Shown piece by piece: positions 16,618 through 24,749 of a DNA stretch of 64,000 nucleotides (the first letter of the stretch is position 1; every line of letters begins with the position of its first letter). Below the pieces are notes generated by a model. That model saw nothing but the letters and a program-made list of their open reading frames with translations. It was not told the DNA's origin and searched no databases. The DNA is from Sphingobium sp. SYK-6. GTDB taxonomy: Bacteria; Pseudomonadota; Alphaproteobacteria; Sphingomonadales; Sphingomonadaceae. Location of the stretch: contig NC_015976.1 in assembly GCF_000283515.1 (NCBI RefSeq), positions 3,318,501 to 3,382,500 of the forward strand, given 5' to 3'. A program made the translations under genes and the position numbers.

Positions 16618-18300
16618 CTAACCCCCTTCAGCGTTCGCCGAAGCCCGCTTCAGCACCCGGGGCTGCGCCGCCGCAGCGACTTCGAAGCGCGCGAGCAGGC
16701 GGGCTTCATAATCCCGCGCAAAGATGGTCGACATCGCGACATAATCGGCCACTGCCGCCTCGCGCGTCAGCCGGAGCAGGGTGTAACCCTTGGCCCGCTG
16801 GTCGCAGAAGGCAACTTCCGGACTGGACCGCGTGAGGAAGTCGCCGAGCGGCAGTTGCGGGATCGCGTCGCCCACGGAGGGGCTGCTGATGCCGCTGGTT
16901 CCGAACTCCACCGCAACCGGCTCTCCCTGCTGATCGGCAAGCGCGTTGGCCCAGAAGGCATGGCTGTCGCCCGAGAGTATCAGCGGCTGTGATCCGGCGC
17001 GCCGGAAGCTGTCATAGAGCCGCTCCCGCGCGGCGGGATAGCCGTCCCACGCGTCGAGATTGAACGGCAGTCCGGCCCGATAGCCCGCCTGTGCGGCCTC
17101 CACCTGCGCGCGCGTGGCTGCGTCCAGTCCCCCGATGGCACCCGCCGCACGCTCCGCGCCGAGCAGGGCCGCAAGGTCCGGCCCGTTCACGCGCGCCATC
17201 ACCACCTGATTGCCGATCAGTTGCCAGGGCACGCCCGCCGCCACCGATGCCGTGAGTTCCCGTTCGAGCCAGGCGCGCTGGGGTTCGCCGAGCAATTCGC
17301 GATCCGGACGGTTGCGTTCGGCAAGGACAGCGGCGATGTCCTCGGCGGCCGGCGTCGCGCCCTTGAAACCGGCCTGCTCCGACCGCGCCAGCAAGCGCGT
17401 CTCGACCATCGCGAGTGTCGCCAGATCGCCGAAGGTGAAGCTGCGATTGATCGCGTCCCATGGCGCCCCGGGGGCAGGATCGCGGATCGGCATCCATTCG
17501 AAATAGGCCTGCATGGCAGCGGCCTTGCGGTCCGCCCACTGGCCCTCGCGCTCCGGCTGGTGATTCTCCGCACCGTGCAGCCACGCATCGTTGGCGGTCT
17601 CATGATCGTCCCACACGCAGATGAAGGCCGCGCGGGCATGTGCCGCCTGGAGCGCGGGGTCGCTCTTGTACTGCGCATGGCGCATGCGATAGTCGGCCAG
17701 TGTCACGATCTCGTGCGGCGGTTCGACAGAGCGGCCGATCTTGCTGCCGATCGCGGCGCCATATCCCTCCGCGCCATATTCATAGATATAGTCGCCCAGA
17801 TGGATGACCGCATCCAGCCGCTCGAGCCGCGCGACCGAATCCCAGGCATTGAAGAACCCGCCGGGAAAGAGCTGGCAACTCGCGACCGCGAGAACGAGGT
17901 CGGCCGTCTCGCCCGCTGGCAATGTGCGGAACCGGCCCACTGGCGAACGCGTGCCGTCCGCCAGCTCGAACCAGTAGACATAGTCCCGCCCCGCCTTTAG
18001 GCGGCGCGGCTGGACCTTCACCGTGAAATCGCGCGCGGGCCTTGCTTCGGCGGACCCGTGCTCGATCGGTTTTCCCTCCGGCGTGGCGGCGACGAACCAC
18101 CGGACGGGAAGGGCGCCGGCATGATCCGGATCGCCCGGCGTTACGCGCGTCCACAGCACTGCCCCGTCTCGCGAGGGATCGCCACTGGCGACGCCGTGGC
18201 GGAAGGATGCGTTCCCGGGGCCCTGCGCGCGCGCGGCCGCGACGGGGAGGATGGCGCCCGAGCCGAACAGGCCGAGCGCGCGGCGACGATCGACCTTCAC
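16618..18300 (-). CDS. phoD: Tat-exported PhoD-family alkaline phosphatase/phosphodiesterase
   Basis: The 560-residue protein starts with a twin-arginine signal (RRRALGLFG), then the PhoD N-terminal domain (FRHGVASGDPSRDGAVLWTR in part: HGVASGDP and VLWTRV). The metallophosphatase core has SCQ, HLGDYIYEYG, CVWDDHETANDAW and LSGDSHAFWAN, the metal ligands of PhoD enzymes. These release phosphate from mono- and diesters in the periplasm with Ca/Fe. The start is GTG at 18300 with GGAGGTG upstream; it overlaps the TonB receptor stop by 4 nt (GTGA), so translation is probably coupled. The Tat route fits folding with metal in the cytoplasm. Confidence 0.94.
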   Translation of the reverse strand: MKVDRRRALGLFGSGAILPVAAARAQGPGNASFRHGVASGDPSRDGAVLWTRVTPGDPDHAGALPVRWFVAATPEGKPIEHGSAEARPARDFTVKVQPRRLKAGRDYVYWFELADGTRSPVGRFRTLPAGETADLVLAVASCQLFPGGFFNAWDSVARLERLDAVIHLGDYIYEYGAEGYGAAIGSKIGRSVEPPHEIVTLADYRMRHAQYKSDPALQAAHARAAFICVWDDHETANDAWLHGAENHQPEREGQWADRKAAAMQAYFEWMPIRDPAPGAPWDAINRSFTFGDLATLAMVETRLLARSEQAGFKGATPAAEDIAAVLAERNRPDRELLGEPQRAWLERELTASVAAGVPWQLIGNQVVMARVNGPDLAALLGAERAAGAIGGLDAATRAQVEAAQAGYRAGLPFNLDAWDGYPAARERLYDSFRRAGSQPLILSGDSHAFWANALADQQGEPVAVEFGTSGISSPSVGDAIPQLPLGDFLTRSSPEVAFCDQRAKGYTLLRLTREAAVADYVAMSTIFARDYEARLLARFEVAAAAQPRVLKRASANAEGG

Positions 18301-20834
18301 CGGGCACCTCCGAAGCGGAAGCCAAGCGCAACGCCATAGAAGCGTGGCGCGCCCGCGATGAAGGTCGGCAGGCCCAGGCTGTCCCCCGTGTTGCCTGCGT
18401 CCATGATGTACGCCTTGTCGAAGAGATTCTCCACGAAGGCTTCGACCCGCCAGCCGCCATCCCGCGATTCATAGCCGAGCCGTGCGTTCACGAGCGCATA
18501 GCCGTCCTGATATTCATCCTGGATATTGTCGGCGACCAGTGCCGCGGGGGGCTGCTGGAGGTCCGGCCGGTCATTGTCGTCATCGAAGAATATCTTCGAT
18601 TGCACCGTCACGCTCGGGGAGAAGCTGACCCGTCCGGGTCCAGCCGGCACGGAGACGATCGCGCCAAGCGATGCGCTGTGATCCGGGCTGAGGCGGAACC
18701 GGTTGCCTTCCCGCACGCCCGTCTTGAACCGTCCATGGCCGTAGGCATAGGTCGCGAACAGGCTGAGCATGTCGTTAGGCATCCAGCGGACCTGCCCCTC
18801 GAAGCCGTAGCTTTCCGCCCTGCCTGCATTGGTGGTGATGAACTGCGTGCCCTGCTGCTCGGTGGTCTGGAAATTCTCATACTGGTAGAAGAAGACCGCG
18901 CCGTCCACGAAGAGGCTCCGGTCGAGCAACGCCGCCTTGGCGCCAAGCTCGAAGCTGTCGACCGTCTCGGACGGAAGAACCGGGAAGGTCACCGCGCCGA
19001 ATGGTGCGCCGGGTCCCCGAGGCGAAAGGATCTCGGGCCGGCGCCCGCGCGCATAGGTCGCATAGATGCTGCTATCGTCGCTGGGCAGGTAGCGGGCCGT
19101 CAGGCGCCAGGAAAATCCGCCATTCTTGTGCGTCGCTTCCACCATCTCGCCATTGCCGGCCGTGGGCTGGGCGCCCAGGCCGAAGAGCGGCACCGGATAG
19201 GCTGCCGAAGGCGGGATGGTCGCCGCCCCGGGCACGGCCAGCGCCTGCAGCAAGGCTGTGCGCGTGGCCGCCGGCTGCGACAGCGCACCGATGAAGCCGC
19301 CCACGATGGAACGGCCGTTCAGCACGGACGCGGTATAACCGCTGCGCTTGTCGTCATGCGTGTAGCGCAGGCCCGCGCCCAGCTCGAAGCGTTCGGAGAC
19401 CCGCATGGTCACGTCGCCGAACAGATCGAACGCATTGGTGCGAGCAGTGTTCGTGCTGGTTTCCAGATGAGCGCTCTTGAGATTGGCGGCAATCGCCTGG
19501 GCCTGCGCGGAAGAGAGCGCGACGCCATAAGCGCCCGCCACGCCCTGGAGCAGCATGCCGGTGAAGGCGGGATTGGCAAACAGGGCGGCCGGCGCCGGGT
19601 CGGTTGCAGCCCTGCCCGGAATCGCGCCGCCGCCGTTCAGGGCGCCCGCGAGCCGCGCCAGCACCATGCGCTCGTCGAACTGGGCCGGTCCGCGCTGCGC
19701 GCCATCCTCATGGAAATAGCTGGCCCCCACGAAGGCCGTGAGTGGTCCCTGCGCGAAGGCAAGGCGCAGCTCCTGACTGAACTGCTTGCCCTCGGCGCCT
19801 TCCGCGGCGGTCAGGATCGGAAGAGAAACGCCGTCCGCGTCGAAGATCTCGAGGGATTCGAACCGTCGATAGGCCGTGATGGACGTGAGCGTGAAGCGGT
19901 CGTCCAGTTCCAGATTGGCAAGGCCGGTCACGCCCCACACTTCCCGGTCGAGCCCGAGGGGCTTGCCGCCTTCAAATCCCCCCGCGCCCGCGACCAGCGC
20001 CGCGCCGCTGTTGCGCCCACGGTCGCCGATCACCGCGCCAGTGGCCGGGTCTGTCGGATTATAGGCGATGGACTTGAAGGACGTCCCGGCCGGGCGGTCC
20101 TTCTGGTAATTGCCGATGAGATCGAACGTCAGCTTGCCGGCTTCCGCATGCAGGGCGCCGCGAATGGCCTTGGTGTCCGCTGAGTTGAAATCCTCGCCAC
20201 CCAGCAGATTCTCGACATAGCCGTCGCGCTGGCGGACGCGGCCGGCGATACGGACCGCGACATTGTCGCCGATCGGCGCGTTGACCATCGCCTCGCCGAT
20301 GAAGCTCTCATAATTGCCATAGGACAGAGCGGCACTGCCCTCGATCCGGCCGAGCTTCGCCTTGTTCTGGATGATGTTGACGGCGCCGGTCAGCGCGCCG
20401 CGCCCGTAAAGCGTCGATTGCGGGCCTTTGGCCACCTCGACGCGCTCGATGTCGAACAGCTCGACATAGGAACCGCGCGATTTCGATATGGAGACGCCGT
20501 CCTGGAAGACGGAGACGCGCGGCTCGTTGGTCGCCGCGCCACTGTCGGACGTGATGCCGCGCATGACGAAGCCGGGATTGTTGGGAGACTGGTTCTGCAC
20601 CACGAAGCCGGGCACGAAGCGCGACAGCTTGTCCAGCTCCTGAAGGCCGAACCGGTCCAGCTCGTCCGCGCCAATGGCAGTGAGCGCCATGGGAACGGCG
20701 ATGGGATCCTGCTCGCGCAGCTGCGCGGTAACGATAATCGTGTCGGCATCTGCTGGCTCGGCTTCCGCACGGGCCTGCGCGGCCACGAGCGTCGAGAGGC
20801 TGGCGCCAGCCAGCGCGAGAATCCGGAAGTTCAT
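18297..20834 (-). CDS. TonB-dependent outer-membrane receptor, coupled to phoD
   Basis: The 845-residue product has a signal peptide (cut near ARA), a short TonB-box-like stretch (DTIIVTA), a plug domain with TLYGRGALTGAVNI and a beta barrel ending in GVALGFRFGGAR. TonB receptors import large or scarce nutrients across the outer membrane using the TonB-ExbBD energy chain. The 4-nt overlap with phoD and the upstream PhoB-box-like repeats indicate that its cargo is a phosphorylated organic compound, such as a phosphodiester. That cargo is inferred. ATG 20834 is preceded by AGGGGG. Confidence 0.92.
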   Translation of the reverse strand: MNFRILALAGASLSTLVAAQARAEAEPADADTIIVTAQLREQDPIAVPMALTAIGADELDRFGLQELDKLSRFVPGFVVQNQSPNNPGFVMRGITSDSGAATNEPRVSVFQDGVSISKSRGSYVELFDIERVEVAKGPQSTLYGRGALTGAVNIIQNKAKLGRIEGSAALSYGNYESFIGEAMVNAPIGDNVAVRIAGRVRQRDGYVENLLGGEDFNSADTKAIRGALHAEAGKLTFDLIGNYQKDRPAGTSFKSIAYNPTDPATGAVIGDRGRNSGAALVAGAGGFEGGKPLGLDREVWGVTGLANLELDDRFTLTSITAYRRFESLEIFDADGVSLPILTAAEGAEGKQFSQELRLAFAQGPLTAFVGASYFHEDGAQRGPAQFDERMVLARLAGALNGGGAIPGRAATDPAPAALFANPAFTGMLLQGVAGAYGVALSSAQAQAIAANLKSAHLETSTNTARTNAFDLFGDVTMRVSERFELGAGLRYTHDDKRSGYTASVLNGRSIVGGFIGALSQPAATRTALLQALAVPGAATIPPSAAYPVPLFGLGAQPTAGNGEMVEATHKNGGFSWRLTARYLPSDDSSIYATYARGRRPEILSPRGPGAPFGAVTFPVLPSETVDSFELGAKAALLDRSLFVDGAVFFYQYENFQTTEQQGTQFITTNAGRAESYGFEGQVRWMPNDMLSLFATYAYGHGRFKTGVREGNRFRLSPDHSASLGAIVSVPAGPGRVSFSPSVTVQSKIFFDDDNDRPDLQQPPAALVADNIQDEYQDGYALVNARLGYESRDGGWRVEAFVENLFDKAYIMDAGNTGDSLGLPTFIAGAPRFYGVALGFRFGGAR

Positions 20835-20879
20835 GCGACTTGTCCCCCTTCACTTTGGAAGGGGCGCTAGGCGCGATCC

Positions 20880-20919
20880 GTGAAACATCGGTGACAGGTG
20901 CGAGACACGCAAATGACAC
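20880..20919 (-). promoter_or_regulatory. putative PhoB box, four tandem half sites
   Basis: Read on the minus strand, the sequence has GTGTCAT, GTGTCTC, CTGTCAC and GTTTCAC, each 7 nt long with 4-nt spacers, an exact 11-bp period. The known PhoB half site is close to CTGTCAT with a 4-nt AT-rich spacer. The block ends 46 nt before the TonB receptor start, the right place for an activator site. The spacers here are not very AT-rich. Confidence 0.7.
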
Positions 20920-21072
20920 ATCGCGCCAACGCGTTCATGCCCGCACAAGTCGAGCATGAACGCGTTGGTAATCGAGTGATTTTGCTCCGCCGGCGCGCCT
21001 GACTATATCAGCAAATGCGCGCGGTTGGCGCGTGTGCGGATGGGCGGGGAAGAGTCGGGGACGCGACCCGCG

Positions 21073-21282
21073 TCACCCCATGCCTGCCTCGTCCAGCCTG
21101 CGCTCCTTTTCCAGAGCGTCATGCTGCTTCTGGGCTTCGACCCGAATCAGGCGATCCGCCATGGCCTGCCAGGCCGCTTCGGCGCGCAAGCAGCGCTCCT
21201 TCACATTGACAAGATCGCTTTCGCGAGCGGCTTTGGCGCTTTCAGCGGCCCGGGAAAGATAGAAGTCGACGGTGGCGGACAT
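21073..21282 (-). CDS. small conserved-type helical protein
   Basis: The 69-residue product is almost all helix with heptad-like Ala/Leu and charge (ATVDFYLSRAAESAKAARES near the start, LIRVEAQKQHDALEKE near the end). It has AAGGAG 8 nt before the ATG, a strong ribosome site. Its composition is clearly that of a real protein. I recall similar small proteins in sphingomonads but cannot name the family. It lies 34 nt after the 45-codon gene at 21317-21454 and is probably co-transcribed with it. Confidence 0.75.
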   Translation of the reverse strand: MSATVDFYLSRAAESAKAARESDLVNVKERCLRAEAAWQAMADRLIRVEAQKQHDALEKERRLDEAGMG

Positions 21283-21316
21283 GTGAGCGCTCCTTGCTGC
21301 CGGTATTCGGCCTCGC

Positions 21317-21454
21317 TCAGTCGATCATCTCGGCAACGAGATCCCGCAGCACATGGCGGGGCAAGATCGAAAGGTGCGGCTGATGACGCGAGTGGTGCGG
21401 CCGCCGGCTGAACGCCGGTACTGACCGAGGGGTAATCTGAAATTTCTTCTGCAT
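21317..21454 (-). CDS. 45-residue basic small protein
   Basis: A 45-codon frame with GAGGA 5 nt before its ATG encodes a His/Arg/Pro-rich N-terminal part (QKKFQITPRSV, HHSRHQPH) and a more ordinary amphipathic end (LPRHVLRDLVAEMID). The ribosome site and the co-oriented neighbour 34 nt away support it. Its length is below common gene-caller thresholds. Function is unknown; basic tiny proteins of this kind may bind nucleic acid. Confidence 0.6.
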   Translation of the reverse strand: MQKKFQITPRSVPAFSRRPHHSRHQPHLSILPRHVLRDLVAEMID

Positions 21455-21767
21455 TTTAATCCTCGGAGCCGTTTCCTTGAACGGCCCTCTTTATTGGTAT
21501 GGAACACCCCTTCAGGGGGTGGAAGGCGCCGGCAGGTCCGCTGGACCGCGCCCGGCGCGCGCTCGTGGGGAATAAGGTTCTCCGTGGAGCGCGGGAGCGG
21601 CGACATCGTCCGGCTCACACCGGGCATGGTCGCCGATCGCCATTCGAACGAGGCAGCCGCGCCAGTCGGCAGCGCTGCGCCCGATCTGCTTGTGATCGCG
21701 ACCGGAGGGACGGACATCCGCCCATCCGGCCTTCCTTTCTCGCCGGGCTAGTGCCGCGGCGCCTGAC
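21455..21767. other. intergenic stretch with a short hairpin
   Basis: Between the 45-residue gene and the cold-shock gene's stop there is no convincing frame. Two plus-strand frames begin near 21494 (TTG) and 21499 (ATG), but neither has a ribosome site or family pattern. A hairpin (CACCCC / GGGGTG, 21505-21521) lies just upstream of the 45-codon gene. The region is likely to hold that gene's promoter and the 3' end of the cold-shock transcript. Confidence 0.45.
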
Positions 21768-21974
21768 TCAGACGCTTTCGAGCTGGGTCGCGGAGAAACG
21801 TCCGCGCTGGTCCTTCTGGACCTGATAGCTCAGACGCTGATCCTTGTTGAGCGTGGCCATGCCGGCCTGCTCGACGGCGCTGATGTGCACGAAGCTGTCA
21901 TCGCCGCCTTCGTCGGGCGAGATGAAGCCATAGCCTTTTTCGGTATTGAAGAACTTTACGGTGCCGATGGGCAT
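21768..21974 (-). CDS. cold-shock-domain protein (CspA family)
   Basis: The 68-residue product is a single cold-shock domain with both RNA-binding motifs: KGYGFI (RNP1) and SFVHIS (RNP2), starting with IGTVKFFN. It binds single-stranded RNA or DNA and melts mRNA structure. ATG 21974 gives the family length; the frame is open upstream to 22070 but only as a low-complexity leader. The leader RNA upstream may be long, as in regulated csp genes. Temperature control is not shown by the sequence. Confidence 0.95.
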   Translation of the reverse strand: MPIGTVKFFNTEKGYGFISPDEGGDDSFVHISAVEQAGMATLNKDQRLSYQVQKDQRGRFSATQLESV

Positions 21975-22233
21975 GGAATTATTCCTTTGCATAGGAAGAA
22001 ACCCGTCAGAACCCATGTCCTGACGGCGCTGGTCGAGTGTCAAAGGAAGAATCCGCGCTTCTCGCGTCAAAATCCGTCGCAGGCGACGATAGCAGGGTCA
22101 AGATGGGCCCTCCGACGCGGAAAGTCAATGTCAGGGCGCGCATCGGCGCTCCACGCCGGCGATTGGCTGCCAAAGGGACGGGGTTTGCGCGCGGTTCGGC
22201 GAGACCGGAAGGCGATGTGCTGATGACCCGCTT

Positions 22234-23592
22234 TCATCCTTTGGCGGAACTGTTCCCATCGCCCACCACGTCGTCGGCGAGTTCCAAACCCGCCCTCCCA
22301 TCGGCAGCGGTGTGGGCGGGGGCTTTGGGGTGGGCCACATATTCGGGCTCCTCGACCTCGAGCATGCCTTCCCATTTCGTCACCACCGATGTCGCGATAG
22401 CATTGCCCAGCACATTGGTCGCGGTGCGGCCCATGTCCATGAAATGATCCACGGCGAGGATGAACGCGATGCCTTCGACCGGCAGGTTGAACTGCCCCAG
22501 CGTCGCGGCAACCACCACCAGGCTCGCGCGCGGCACCGCGGCAATGCCCTTGCTCGTCACCATCAGCACCAGCAGGATGGTGATCTGCGTGAGGATCGGA
22601 AGATCGATGCCATAGGCCTGCGCGATGAAGATCGTCGCGAAGCTGGCATACATCATCGAGCCGTCGAGATTGAAGCTGTAGCCCAGCGGCAGCACGAAGC
22701 TGTAGATGCGGCGCGGCACGCCGAACCGGTCGAGCTGCTCCAGCATCTTGGGATAGGCTGCTTCCGAGGATGCGGTGGAGAAGGCCAGCAGCACCGGCTC
22801 GCGCACATAGCGCAGCAGCGTGAGGATGCGCCGCCCCAGGAAGAAGGCGCCGGCCAGGATCAGCAGTCCCCACAGGAGGAACAGCGCGATGTAGAACTCG
22901 CCCACCAGCTCGCCATAGGTCAGCAGCACGCCGGGCCCTTCCCGCGTGATCGAGGCGGCCAGCGCACCGAACACCGCGATCGGCGAGACCCGCATCACAT
23001 AGCCGGTCACCTGCAGCATGAGCTCGACCAGCGATTCCACCAGCGTGACGATCGGCTTGCCCTTCTCCCCGATCGCCGTGAGTGCCACCCCGACGAACAG
23101 CGAGAAGACCACGATCTGGAGGATCTGGTTGTCCGCCATGGCCTGCACCATGGAGGTGGGGAAGATGTGCAGGATGAAATCGCGCAGGTTGAGCCCGCCG
23201 GTCTCGATGCCCATGCCGCCGGCCGCGCCCGCCTCCGCCGCCGTGCGCGTGAGGTTGAGCCCCTCGCCCGGCGCCAGCAGGTTCACCATCACAAGACCCA
23301 GGCCGATCGAGATCAGGCTGGCGACCAGGAACCAGCCGATCGCCCGTCCCCCGATCCGCCCCAGCGCCGCGCTGTCGCCCATATGCGCAATCCCCGCCAC
23401 CAGCGTCGAGAACACCAGCGGCGCAATGATCATCTTGATGAGATGCAGGAACACGTCCGCCGGCAGATGGAGATAGCCCGCTACCCGACCCGAAAGCGCC
23501 GCATCCTCCCCAAGCGCAAAATGCGCCCCCGTCCCGGCCGCCACGCCGAGCACCATGCCCATGATGATATAACGCGTAAGGCGCGGTGCCAT
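22234..23592 (-). CDS. dicarboxylate/amino-acid:cation symporter (DAACS family)
   Basis: The 452-residue protein has eight or more membrane segments and the glutamate-transporter-fold signatures: FLHLIKMIIAPLVFSTL early, the serine-rich hairpin AFSTASSEAAYPKM in HP1, and GYSFNLDGSMMYAS in TM7 (NxDGS variant of the sodium-site motif). GltP and DctA belong to this family; the sequence does not separate glutamate/aspartate from C4-dicarboxylates. It would import substrate with protons or sodium at the inner membrane. It is monocistronic with a 260-bp gap downstream. Confidence 0.92.
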   Translation of the reverse strand: MAPRLTRYIIMGMVLGVAAGTGAHFALGEDAALSGRVAGYLHLPADVFLHLIKMIIAPLVFSTLVAGIAHMGDSAALGRIGGRAIGWFLVASLISIGLGLVMVNLLAPGEGLNLTRTAAEAGAAGGMGIETGGLNLRDFILHIFPTSMVQAMADNQILQIVVFSLFVGVALTAIGEKGKPIVTLVESLVELMLQVTGYVMRVSPIAVFGALAASITREGPGVLLTYGELVGEFYIALFLLWGLLILAGAFFLGRRILTLLRYVREPVLLAFSTASSEAAYPKMLEQLDRFGVPRRIYSFVLPLGYSFNLDGSMMYASFATIFIAQAYGIDLPILTQITILLVLMVTSKGIAAVPRASLVVVAATLGQFNLPVEGIAFILAVDHFMDMGRTATNVLGNAIATSVVTKWEGMLEVEEPEYVAHPKAPAHTAADGRAGLELADDVVGDGNSSAKG

Positions 23593-23714
23593 GCTTGTCT
23601 TCCCGTCAGCCAGAAGTAACGCGCGGCCTTAAACGACCGCGCGCCCGGTGCAAATGAATCAATTGCCGGTCAATCGGCGCCGAGGCACGCGTAGGCGGAT
23701 TGTCGCGCGCGCCC

Positions 23715-24749
23715 TCAGAACCAGATGCGCAGGCCCGCCACGAAGCTGGTCGAAGCCGCCGCCTCGCCCTCTGCACGCGCCAGTCGCGCGGTCCGGCCGA
23801 TCCTCGCTTCGTGGGAGAGCCCGACATAGGGCGCGAACTGGCGGGTGATCTCATAGCGCAGTCGCAAGCCGGCTTCCGCGCTGCTGAAGCCAGCACCGAT
23901 GCGATTCTCCGGGATGTCCTGAGCGGCGATGTTGAGCTCGGCCTGAGGCTGAAGCACAAGCCGCTGCGTGATGCGCTGATCATAATAGCCGCTGAGCCGG
24001 CCAAGCAGATCCCCCTTGTCGGACAGGAACAGGGCGCCTTCGACCTCGAACCAATAAGGCGCGAGGCCTTCAAACCCGACCACCGCATAGCTGCGCGAGG
24101 GACCAGGTTCGAAATCGTGGCGCACGCCGGCCTGAAGATTGAAATAAGGGCCAATCGCGCGACTGTAGAGTGCCTGGACCTCCGCCGCCTCGACGCCCCC
24201 TTGGAACAGCCCTTCGCCTTCGGCCTTGATCGTCAGCCGGTCGATGTCGCCCCCGAACCAGGCCTCGCCATCCCAATGATAGCCATCCTGCCCTTTCCGC
24301 GCCTGATATTCGGCCAGGTTCAGCATCAGGGTGGCAATCGTCTGCCCGCCGCTTTCGCGCATCATCATGTGACGCGCATGCGCCATTTCCGCCGGAGGGA
24401 ACTGGCGATCGGCATAGTGGTCCACCGGCGGCCTTGGCGCCGGTGCATTGCCCGCGGGCTGGTTGGTGCCGACCGGCTCATCCGGGGACATTGCCGACAT
24501 ATCGTGCCCGGCATGGGCGGACGGCGCATCCTGGCCCTGCATCGCACCATGATCATGGGGCGGTTCGGGTTGCGCTGGCCTGTCGGGGATCGGGTGATGG
24601 GGCTGGTGGCCCATGTCATGGCCGGCATGATCGCCGGCCGGCGGTGACGACACGCCGGGCATGTCGTGCTTGCTGTGATCCTGCGCAAAGACGGGTGACG
24701 CCAGCGCAAGCGCGAGGACGACCGGCAGGTGCATGGCGAGGCGCATCAT
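23715..24749 (-). CDS. copB: copper resistance protein B, outer membrane
   Basis: The 344-residue protein has a signal peptide (cut after VFAQ), a His/Met-rich N-terminal part with several DHxxHDM and HDMG repeats that can bind copper, and a C-terminal CopB/PcoB beta-barrel domain containing WFGGDIDRLTIKAEGEG, FFNLQAGVR-like FNLQAGVRHD and an aromatic end (LRIWF). The start ATG at 24749 overlaps the copA stop as ATGA, with GGGGAGAGG upstream. CopB works with CopA in periplasmic copper handling and export. Confidence 0.93.
   Translation of the reverse strand: MMRLAMHLPVVLALALASPVFAQDHSKHDMPGVSSPPAGDHAGHDMGHQPHHPIPDRPAQPEPPHDHGAMQGQDAPSAHAGHDMSAMSPDEPVGTNQPAGNAPAPRPPVDHYADRQFPPAEMAHARHMMMRESGGQTIATLMLNLAEYQARKGQDGYHWDGEAWFGGDIDRLTIKAEGEGLFQGGVEAAEVQALYSRAIGPYFNLQAGVRHDFEPGPSRSYAVVGFEGLAPYWFEVEGALFLSDKGDLLGRLSGYYDQRITQRLVLQPQAELNIAAQDIPENRIGAGFSSAEAGLRLRYEITRQFAPYVGLSHEARIGRTARLARAEGEAAASTSFVAGLRIWF

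Noticed and set aside
21494-21825. Two plus-strand frames near 21494 and 21499
   Set aside because: The first needs a TTG start without a ribosome site; the second runs into the cold-shock gene in antisense. Neither shows a domain.
22312-23619. 435-codon open frame on the plus strand
   Set aside because: It is opposite the symporter gene, very rich in Arg, His, Gln and Asp, and unlike any protein family.
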